Assembly (NCBI GenBank): GCA_003260075.1
Contig: QLIY01000031.1
Span: 235,652 to 299,651 of the forward strand
Source of the DNA: Phallusia mammillata
Lineage: Eukaryota; Chordata; Ascidiacea; Phlebobranchia; Ascidiidae
Length of the DNA stretch: 64,000 bases
Direction: 5' to 3'
The notes below the pieces were generated by a model that saw only the letters and a program-made list of their open reading frames with translations, was not told the origin of the DNA and searched no databases. Position 1 is the stretch's first letter; each line of letters starts with the position of its first letter. Shown piece after piece: positions 49,701 through 61,700 of the stretch. The position numbers and the translations under genes were made by a program.

Positions 49701-52700
49701 CTGCTCGCTGGTGCTTCTACGTACAGTGCCGCGGTGCCAAATGAGAAAAGCAACAAATCTCCAGACATCTGGAGACAAATGACTGTCACCGCTGCGGTAA
49801 GTTGAATACTTCAAACATCGCACAAAGAGATATGATTAATTGACCTTATCGTTAACGACCTTAATGCCTCAATGAACCAATATTCTTTCAAAACAATTTC
49901 CATGAAATATTTAATTTGCAAAACAACAAATGTTTTTTTTTTATAAAATATTCTCTTCACTTACATCAGGTCTATGTGAAACAACAAACGTACACCTTTG
50001 GACAATGAAATGCTCTTAGATAAGCCATTTGTTCATGATACTTTCTCCACACGTTAATACTACATTTGCCAACAGAACTCAGAAGTACTGTCCGTTGTTG
50101 GGTATGGCACCACACTAAATTGTGACTATTCCATATCAACGGGGGAGGACCTTCCTGTGACGGTCAACTGGTTCAGAGGATACGGACCTTTGTCTCCGAC
50201 CAAAGTTTTCTCATGCAACAGTTTTCAGAAGAGCACCAATACATGTGTAAATCAACAAATCCACGATTCTCAGTTTGCAGGGCGCATATGGTTAGGCTCA
50301 GGAACACCATCTCTTGTCGTGGCACCGGTAAGTTTCAATTTACTAACGGTTTGCAATCATTACTTTTTCTTCAAAGAAAGGACTTCAATAATTTGGTTTC
50401 ATCATCCATAGTGAGAACGGATGATGCTCATATTCATCTGGTCGTCAAGTAGTAAAAGCACTTAAATTTCATTTCAAATCGAAAATTCACTTTTATTTCC
50501 CATTTTTCCCCATCTAAACTGCAATCAGTCTAAATGTGGGCAAATTCGCCTGCTAAAACTTAAGGAATAAATATGTTGTTAGGTGGGGTATTATGACAAC
50601 GACAATTTCTGGTGCCAAATTGCGTTGGAAGGGGAAGAATTTAGCGAAAACGGTGAGATTGGAGTAGACACGAAATCTGTAGTAATGCGAGTCCAGGAGG
50701 GAGATTACGAAAATGGAAGACGTCTAGCAGTTTCTGTAAGCGACGACAACGTCAACACCAACGTGGGGGACACTGTTACCCTTAATTGCAAGTAAGGAAA
50801 GTAATACTCATAGATGACTTGTTAAGCTAATAATCACATTTATGTTTTTGGATGGAACACTTTTAAAACATTTGCTGTAGAAACAACAAACCCGTACGTT
50901 TTCTTTAGTTGTTCAGGATCATTCTGCACTTGGTCTGCTTACTGGTATAAGGGACCAGTAAACCTTACACACAACGAATATGAAATGGTTTACGAAAGAG
51001 TGTCGCATCAAGCAACGTCTGGACCAGGTAGAACTTACACATTACGTTTTTTTTTAACTCAGGGGTCTCAAAAAAAGTTTTCGTAGACCAAGGAACAACT
51101 TCCAAGCATAGCAACTCCCGCAATAAAAATACTTTTGTCAACAATAATTATACAGTATGGTCCACGAGACCTCTCAAAAGGACGTAATGGGACATGCGTT
51201 AGCACAAATTAACACCTGTAACTTGATCTGGAAGCTTGTTTCTACTGCAAATATGTGACGTGAAGCAAAGTAAGTTTGATAACAATTTCTTGTAAAACGC
51301 ACAAAACTCCTGACTTCATCAAAACAGTCTACTTCCCACACTATGACAATCTATAATACAAAATGATACTTTACAATACGTCTTCAATAGGTTCAGGGTA
51401 CGAGCGGCCGGCAAATAGATGGATTGGTCGAGCCACACTTGACGGTGAGTTCAAAGCATTCAAACGACATTGCTATACTGTGGCAGTCCGCATCAGAAAA
51501 AATACAAATAGAAAATTTGTTGTTCTGTACTAATTCTTTCAACGTACAACAGGATTTTCACTTACAATTTCAAATGTCGAGAAAAATGACGCTGGTAGAT
51601 ACTGGTGCGATGGTGAGGCCAATGGTGCCTATACCACCGCTGCTGACGCGAAATCGGTAGTGCTGGAGGTCAATCCTTTTACGTGTTCGAGCAAAACCGA
51701 TGGCTTGTATGAAGATCAAGAAGACTGTAGTAGCTACTACCAGTGTTATGGAGGTAAAACATACCACCAAGCATGCGCTGCAGGAACTGTTTTTAACTCG
51801 GACCCTGCTGCTATATTTGTGTGTGATGTTCCAGCGAATGTGGCGCCCCCGTGTGGTACAAAAGTCATTTAGACTCGGACGCTTTGTTTGCAGTCTGTGT
51901 TCAAGGCAATAATCCTCAATGATAATTTCGGTGTGGTTGCATTTCGACAATTTCTTTCAAATGTTTCTGTCGGTATTACATGGTTACTATTATTGTGCTT
52001 TTGCACAAATAAACAATTGTGAACTGTGAAATATGTTGTACATTGTGTCGTATGCATGGATTTTGATTGGGGGTTGGCACTAAATCACAGAATATTCTCA
52101 TGGGGTACATTTCGTTTGCCTATCACCCAGATGATATTCCTTGTGTGAACTGTATGGGGTCAATGAAAGGTATAAGAATGCATGCTTATGTCGCAAGAGC
52201 TTGTGTTAGAGCCACACCATAGCAAACATCACTTCAATGTTAATTAGTTCTGACACTACTTTTTAACCTCAGAGAAGTAAGTGATGCTATTTAAAACTCG
52301 TGAGAGTTTTACAAGCTGGTACATCAGGCAACAACATATTACAGAATAAATACGAACGTCAATAGGTAAAAAGTCAAAGACACTAATCCAAGAGATCAAC
52401 AAAAACGAAGGTGCAGTTATTCCCATGCGTAAATTAGTCAAATAAAAGAAGGCTTTTTGTTTGTCTTTTCGGCGTTAGATAAAGTATAATTATCACAACG
52501 TTTGCGTTCTGGGATGTCAAAAGTTTGAGTAGATACCACGATAAATGGATAAATAGTGTTGTATGGAAATCGTGCAGCACCTTTCCTATATAAAGCGTCT
52601 GAATTAGACATAAACAAGTTTTCTCTGGAAGAGTTAAAAGCAACATAAAACAAGAATGAAGCTGGACATTTCCCTGTGTGTTTTAATGTTTGCTTGTGCT

Positions 52701-55700
52701 GTATTGCATGGTGCCGTAATACCAAAAGAAAAAGGCAACAAAGCTTCAGATGATTGGAAACAAATGACCGTCTCTCTCGAGGTAAGATGTTTTAGCGAGT
52801 AATTATACCAAAAAGCCAACTGCGAGTATAATATGACCATATATCCACATGGGAAAACGTTGTTAATCATGTCGCATTGGATAAGACAATTTTTTTTCTT
52901 CGTTGATTAAAGATTTCTTTGACCACAGACTGAAAATGTTCTGTCCATCTATGATTATGGAACAACATTGAACTGCGACTATTCAATCTCAACTGGAGAA
53001 GACCTTCCCGTAACGGTAACCTGGTATAGAGGATATGGACCTCCGTTTTCGACCAAAGTATTCTCATGCAACAGTTTTCAGAAGAGCACTAATACTTGTG
53101 TAAATCAACAAATCCACGATTCTCAATTTGCAGGGCGCATATGGTTAGGCTCAGGAACACCTTCTCTTGTTGTGGCACCAGTAAGTTCACCTTTACGGTT
53201 CTTTTTTATTTATCAGCTTGTAATTTGATTGCATTCTAATATAAGAACATATTCAAAACCAAACCAGAAAAAAACAGTCAAAAACTAAATACACTTTAGG
53301 TGGGATATAACGACAACCACATTTTCTGGTGCGAAGTATCCCTGGAAGGAGATGATTTGGCTGAAAATGGGGAGATTGGAGTCGATGCAAAGTCTGTTGG
53401 GATGCAAGTCCGATATGGAAGTTACGAAATTCCAAAACTCAACTTTCTTTCCGTAAGCGACGAAAATGTCTTGACCAATGTTGGAGACACTGTCACTCTT
53501 GAATGCACGTAAGTGAAACCTTAACACATTTTTTTACTGCTACCTAAAAAAATGTTTAGCAGCTTGAATTATTCTGTTTAATTTTACATTTCAATCAGCC
53601 ACACTTTAACAGCATGTTATACATACTTTCTTCGTTTCAATGACCTTTCTTTTCACTGTTTTTTTTCTCTCACTTAAACTTTCCTTGTTTTCGCAGATGT
53701 TTTGGGAGCAGTTGTCACACTGTTTTGTGGAACAAAGGACCAGTCAACGAAAACGAATATGACCAGGTGTATGAACACCTGATGATGCATTCGAATACAG
53801 GGCCAGGGATGGTCGTTAAGAACGATCAGGCATACAATGATTGGGTCGGTCGAGCTACTCTCAACGGTGAGCGCAACGGTTTACCTTAGTAACTCCACAA
53901 CCAGAATTGGGCCTGACATTGGTGCTTGAATCCAGTCCCAACCCAAAAGGGCAATTGCCAAACCCGACCCGAACCAGAATCTTTTTTAAACCGAAGTCAA
54001 AACACGGCCGATATAAACGTTGGTGTAATTGTGGCACAAAAGAGGGCGGGTGCAAAGACAGACCGGAATCAAGGGGAGTTTTATTCAAACTTTAGCCCGA
54101 ACCCCGCACCCAAACCACACGCGACCTACAGCTCTCTAATCAACAAAAAACTTAATTTGCAGAAAACGGGCATCCGCAACATTGGTATCAATACTTTGCA
54201 AATTTAAACCTTAACTTCATTTCTGTGCATAACAGGTTATTCGCTGGTGATTTCAAATGTTAAGGCAAGCGACACTGGAAGATACTGGTGCGGAGTGGAA
54301 GACAACCAAATAGGAGAGACTGCGACCGACGCCAAATCGGTAGTGCTTGAGGTCAATCCTTTTACGTGTTCGGGCAAAACCGATGGCCTTTACGGAGATG
54401 CAGACGACTGCAGTAGCTACTACCAGTGTTATGGAGGCAAAACCTATCACCAAGCATGCGCTGCAGGAACCGTTTTCAACTCGGATCCTGCTGCTATATT
54501 TGTGTGTGATGTCCCAGCGAATGTAGCGCCCCCGTGTGGGACAAAAGTCAACTAGACTTTGGTGGTTTGTTTGCAACCTCGGGTGTATTTGGTGTATGCT
54601 CATAGGGGTGTATTTGGTGTATTATCATACTGTTCTTTAGTTTATGACAACGCATGAATAAAATGGCTTGCAATGTATTAAATGAGGATTTCAAATCAGT
54701 CAATAAAGAGCGTTTGACAATCCTGATTTGATTGATTTATTTATTTTAGCAACTGCTAAAATGCTGCAGGAGGTAAAGTTCAACTGTAAAAAAATTAGTT
54801 GATAAACACTGGTCCTACGTAGTTTATGAGAGATGGTTCTCATGGCGCAAGTGTTTGTGTAAACCACATGCTGATTTAGACTTCGCTTCAGCTGTAATTG
54901 AACTTGATTTAAACTTTAACCTACAATGATGAAGTTTCACCAGCAAGGAGTCGTAAGACTTTTAATATCTGGCACATAAGTTTGCAAGCATACCACTTAA
55001 TATAGAAGCATTTAAGTTGGTAGAAGTTCGGCAGATAAATATGTTCCTGTACATCAACATAAGCAAACCTGCAAATGTTGTGTCTCAAAAATATTACTAA
55101 AACTAGTCAAATAAAGGTTTGAAAAGGTTTGTCTTTTTGGCTGTGTAATAAACTTTATGTAATAATAGTTTGTATTTTGGATGTCAAATTTTTACCTTTT
55201 TAAGCTGTAACGCGCTTGATATATTCGGTGCGAAAAGTACCGGATCAACACAGGTGATGGGAAAATGCGTTGTGCAAAAGTCAAGCTGTCGCAGATGTCG
55301 CTAACCACATATTTAAACCTGATGTCGCTTCAACTTTTGACTCAAATAACACAGGGTCCGTGAGACTTAAACCCTGGCACATTAAACAACGTCCCTGTTT
55401 GTAGGCAAATGGTTAAAGAAACAAACAATTTAGTCGGCTTGAGTACACCATGCTATCATTCTCAATGTTGCAACTAGTCTCAAGGCCAGACGCATCAAAT
55501 AAAGAAAACGTATAAAGTTGGTGTTTGTAACAGACCGTTATTTAAACGCTAAATCCGTGAAGACAGACTGTTAAATATTGTTGTATGGTAATCAGGTACG
55601 CCCCGCTAAGGTGTTGACTGAATTCTACTTCGTGGACAAGTGTTCTCTAATTGAGAGTTAAGATTAAAAATGAAAAATATTCTGTGCTTTTTCCTGTTCG

Positions 55701-58700
55701 CTGGTGTTGTGTATGGAGTTGAGGTGCCGAGTGAAAAAAGCAACGAAGCTTCATATGTTTGGAGGCAAATGACTGTCACTGTGGAGGTTCAGTGTTTATA
55801 TTGACTTACTGTAAGGTTTTGTTAACTGTGAATAGTAGCATACACAAGACAAACGTATTGTAATTTTCTGAAAAGTAAAAACGCCTAAATGGTGCAAGAT
55901 CAGTTATCTTTTTAAAGTGTCTTCTTTACTAAATATTGGTGTTTTTACTTTCAGAACTCAGAAGTCTTGTCTGTGGTTGGGTATAGTACAACACTAAACT
56001 GCGACTATTCCATATCAACTGGTGAGGACCTTCCTGTAATCGGTCACATGGTATACAGGATATGGCACTTTGTATTACGCCAAAGTTTTCTCATGTAACA
56101 GCTTTCAGAAGGGCACCAATACGTGTTTTAACCATCAGATCCACGATGCTCAATTTGAGGGGCGCATGTGGCTTGGGTCTGGAACACCTTCTTTAGCTGT
56201 TGCGCCAGTAAGTTCTCGTTATTGACGCATTTTATTCTTCACATAGTCAAAATAATTCCTCAGTTTTGCGTTTTTCCTTCAAAGCCGAAACAAATGATGC
56301 TAACTTTGTGACCTAGCTGCCTAATGCATTGCTAATCCGGTAGAGCGGAATTTATTAAGAATCGGCATAGCAAATAATTTTTACCGTGAAACTCTATAAA
56401 AACTCCAAGCTAAATCAAACAGCCCCACATTACAACCAGTCAGAATGAGACAATTATACTCAGTAAAAGGGTCATAAACTTCAAAAATTACCACGTTTTC
56501 AGGTGGGATATTATGACAACGACAATTACTGGTGTCAAATATCATTGGAAGGTAATGAGTTGATCGAGAACGGGGAGATTGGAGTTGATGCAAAGTCTAT
56601 TGTTATGCGAGTTCAAAACGGAGAGCGCGAGACTCCAAGGCTTCTAGCAGTTTCTGTAAGCGACGAAAACGTCGTAGCAAATGTGGGCGACACAGTCACC
56701 CTTGAATGCAAGTAAGAAAATCACTTTGACAAACAGGTAGTTTTTGGCAGTTGTACAGAATCGTTTTGCAATTGGTCCACCTTATGGTACATGGGGCCAG
56801 TTGATCAAATCGACAACGAATATGAAATGGTATACCAGAGAGAGTCTGGACGAGGAACTCAGGGGCCAGGTAGAGAAAATTGCTAATTATTAACTTCTAG
56901 ACTTAAGGTTCGAAAAGTATTAGAGTTTAAAAACGCCCTTGTATTGTCGCAACGAAAATTTTGCAACCCTTCATAACAGGTGGCAATTTGTAACTTGACC
57001 GGCCTTTTAAACATAGTTTGACAATAACAAAAATGCCCCCAAAAGGGCATGGAATTATTATGAGATAAAAACAATTCTCTCCAGTACTCAGTTAATTCAT
57101 CTTGTGCAGGTTCAGGGTATGAAACGCCATACAACAGGTGGATTGGACGAGCCACTCTTGATGGTAAGTTTCCAACCGACACTTAGTGTTGCTACTACTA
57201 AATGGCCTAACACACACACAATTAGAAAAATACTAAAAAGTACTAAACAGATTGAAAAATTGGTTCCTCACAACTACGTCCCATCTGTGCAACAGGTTTT
57301 TCCCTTACGATTTCAAATGTCGAGAAAAATGACGCTGGTAGATACTGGTGCAACGGACGAGCCTTAGGTGTGTCGCACGCCGCGGCTGACGCCAAATCAG
57401 TGGTCCTCGAAGTTATTCTGTTTACGTGTTCGGGCAAAATCGATGGGTTGTACCAAGATCCAGAAGACTGCAGTACCTACTACCAGTGTTATGGAGGCAA
57501 AACCTACCACCAAGCATGCGCTGCAGGAACCGTTTTCAACTCCGACCCTGCTGCTATATTTGAGTGTGATGTTCCAGAGAATGTAGTGCCCCCCTGTGGC
57601 ACAAAAGTCAACTAAGCCCGGGTAGTTTTATTGTAGTCATCTATGGCGATATGTATCGTCATTGTTTCAGATGGGTGTGTTATCAAGCGCTATTGTGGTG
57701 TAAATGGTTTGTATGTTTTGATTGTTTCGACTAACTTTTCGGTGGAAACCGCTGTAAGCGATGTTACTCTAAAATGTTTTTTTTCGCCTCGAGTAATAAT
57801 TTCAAAGTTTGCAAATGCTTTGTTCTGTGCGTTGTTCCTTGCAAATACCGTTCTTGCGGTTCGTAACAAATAAATGGGTTTTAAAGTTAAAAATATCCAT
57901 TGTGTGGTCTGGACCAATGAAATATCAGTTCAGGATTTTTATCAGCTGACAAGAGAAATGTCAAGCAGCGTTTGAAGAATGTTTGATCAGATTTTAAACC
58001 GTCCCAAAAAAGGGTTAAGATTTTTTTCCAAATGTCACAAAAGTATGTTCATGTGAATATTAGTTAAAAGCTCAAAATGTCGGCAAACATTACAAGTGTT
58101 TTCAGGCATGTTAAAACTTCCGATCTTGCACCATGGTTACACAAAATTGCATAAAACATGCGTAACAATCACGAACATTTCTCGTAACAACCGCGTACCA
58201 TGACGTAATGTGACGTCACAGCCAAGCGGGTTCGAAGAATTTTTCAATCAGAGTAAATCGCATCTTTGTGAGTCACCGAAAAAAAAACGGCTCGACTACT
58301 GAGAATTGAGTTCTGAAAGGGAAACAGTTTCAATGCAGGGTTCTTGGTGATGAGTTTGTGCAAACATCATGGTTTGTTTAACCTTTGTATTAGATCGGTT
58401 TCACAAACAATAGCCCGGGTCGTTAAACTGTCGTAAACGCCGCATCGAAGGCCACTGTAAGTGAGCGTTGTAATGGCTAAGGAATTTCGGAATTTTAACA
58501 ACCGATGTGAAATTGGCGAGCAACAACTCATATGCATGTATATAATGCATGCCAATGTGTAAAAAATATCCGTTTATGACATAACTGTAACACGAATTAG
58601 TACAGTTTAAATGGTAGCTATCTTTAACCCAGTTTCGTTGCCATAAATTTGGCAATAAAACTATGAACAAAAAAAAGCTTCATGCACTTCCATACGAACC

Positions 58701-61700
58701 TTTTCAAGAAAATTCAAAAGAAATACCAGAAACATTTTTTTAAGAAACCTACAGTGCAAAACTGCAGAATTCCGTATCTTAAACCTTTATAAGTAGTAGA
58801 ATCATTTTCAGATGAAACTAGCCAACGCCCGTTTTAATGAGGGGCATAAAAACCTGTATGATAATCTTTATAGAATCAAGAGTAGTTTACGAGAATCGGA
58901 ATGGCTTAACAACATGTTTGTCTTCTCGGTGTCGAAAGTTCGAGAACATTAGTAAGAGAGCAAATATTGGCTGATGCCGGGAAAATCACGACGAGTGGTA
59001 TATAAGGGGCGGAGGTTTCGTGTTTTAATCATGGAAATCGAGAAGTATATCTATAATAGAAAGATATAAGCTTGAAAATGAAATTTGAATTGTGTTTGTG
59101 TGTTGTGCTAATGTCTGGGCTGTTGGTAAACGGTGATGCTGCGACAAAGACTAAGAACAGCGCAAATGTCGTGCATCAAGTAGACGTTGTAGTACAGGTA
59201 AGTTTAAAATACCTTTCATGACAAGAATTTTTTTAAGGGACATGCCATTGCAAAACCTTGTATCTTTATGCGACAAAAAAACGATGGGTTGTTAGAAATT
59301 CTTGTTTGGGTTGTTAGAAAGTAGAAATTCGTCACTTAATCTTTCCTACTTGTAACCGGAATATAAAGTGCTAAAACACAACCGGTTAATACTGTACAAC
59401 GGTTTCCAAGTATGTTTTTTTTTACTTTAGTCTTTTACATTTAAACAACGTATTTTTTACAGCTGGAAGAAGTCATCTCATATGTAAGTTACCCGGCCCT
59501 TCTGAACTGCGACTACTCAATCTCAAGCGGCAAGGACCTTCCTGTAACGATTACTTGGTTTATGGGAGACGGGCCTCGATTTGCAACCAAAGTCTTCACA
59601 TGCAATAGCTACACCAAGGAGGGAAAGGCATGTTTCAACAGCCAGGTTCACGAAGCTGACTTCCAGGGCCGCTTGTCAATTCACGCTGATACTCCTTCTC
59701 TGGTGGTATCGCCGGTAAGCTAGCTGATATTTTACTTTATAGAACTCAAAAAGACAGAATTAACTGTAAACTAATAAGTTATTAACCATATAATTGGCAC
59801 CATTTGAATAAGACACGAAAGATGCTAGCATAAGCGAAATAAATTTGATTTTTATACGAAAGTTAATTGATTTTAGCCTCAACACCAACGGTCTCAAACT
59901 TGAGATCCACCATATAGTCGCATTTTTAGTTTCTTTATGTCTATAATTCTTTGGTTTATCTTTAGAGTAGTTGTGTACTCATTTTTGCATAGCAAGACTA
60001 CGGCACTACTTTTTAAGTTTGTGCGTTTTAACCCAACACCATTACACCACATCTTTCCGTGCAGGTAAAATCGACAGACAACAAGAACTTCTGGTGTCAA
60101 GTATCGTTGGAAGGCAACCCTCTAAATGAAAATGGTGAAATTGGCGTTGACTCGAAATCAGTGGTTTTACGAGTCCGAGCAGAACATGAAACGCCAAAGT
60201 TCACTTCAGTTACTGTAGACGACGGCAACGTAGTCACACATGTTGGGGATGAAGTCACGATACACTGCGTGTAAGTAAAGCTTTGTTTTTCAGCGTACAG
60301 CGCCAGGTCTGTAAGAGACTGGTCGTGTTTTTGTGTGCTGTTACAGTTGGTCTGCATAAACGCTTCACAGTTTCACAAGCATCCTAAAAACTCCTTTCAA
60401 ATTCATACAGTTTTCATTAACAGTCTTTCCACGACAGGCTTTTTTCTACTGAACATTTGTTGTGTAAATCTCTTTTCCAAACAAAAGACCACCTGATTTT
60501 AACAAATTGCTAAAAAAACACTTATTTCTTCAGATGTGCGGGCACACATTGCGACGACGTTTTCTGGTACAAAGGACCTGTTGATTCAGTGGGAGAATAC
60601 GAACTGGTGTATTCAAGAGAATCACATTGGCGTCCAATGCCAACTGAGTACCATGCTTACAACAGATGGACCGACCGCGCGTCTTTATACGGTAAGTTGT
60701 AACAAAAACCTAAGACCGTGCCTACTCCAGTAAGCTTCAAAAAACCTACGACTTTTTTTGGTGACTAATGACCAGTCGAACAGGTTTGGGCGAGTGTGAC
60801 GTCACATTTTTTATCAAGACTGGAATGTTTCTGATTTTGATACTAATAGTATATGCACAGAATATTGTGTACAAAGCACAAAAGATAACCATGCTAACCA
60901 GGAGAAACTCTGGCGTCATCGAAACAAATGCCGACACCTTTATAAGCGAATAAAACCTGTTTTAATCTGTCGTTTCTACCACGGTATTTTGCGAAAAGTC
61001 AGTTTAAATGCATTTTTGGCTGTTAACCATGCTGGGAACCTGTGATACGGGCTCGGTTAAGCCCACCTCTGTAATTTAAACAGCTAGATCCGGCAAAAAC
61101 AAAATAAAGTTGTTTTGTGCAGGGAACTCTCTTGTAATCGCCAATGTTGAAGCGATGGACGCCGGCAGATACTGGTGCGAAATGCGGAGTTCAGGGTTCT
61201 ACGGAATCGGCGAGACGGCTACAGACGCAAAATCAGTGGTTCTTGAAGTGCACCCATCCGACTCCACCACACCTAATACATTCTCTTGCCTTGGCGAGCA
61301 CGACGGCCTGTACACAGACCCAGAGGACTGCAACGGTTATTACGAGTGCTTTGGAGGCCAGACCTTCCATAGAAATTGCGCGGTGGGCACAGTATTTAAC
61401 CCCGACCCAGCCGCCCAGTATGCTTGCGACTATAAATCGAAGGTAGCGCCCCCGTGTGGAACCAAGGGCGCTTAGATTGATTCCTGCCTGTTGCAACGGA
61501 CTTTCTATGTCGGTCTGAACTACGTTTTTGCATGTTTGATGTGTTTTTGCTACTTTTTTGTTATGCACATTTGATGCTATTATTTAAGTGTGAATAAAAA
61601 TGCAACCTATTCTATACATTGTCTTACAAAAAGTAACAGTTTGAGAAAAGAACTTTGGCGGCATCCTAAAACAAACCAATTCTTTGGATGTAAAACATAA

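Noticed and set aside
51640..54600. Minus-strand ORFs of 100-126 codons opposite VCBP last exons
   Set aside because: They are shadows of the conserved chitin-binding exon and recur wherever it occurs.
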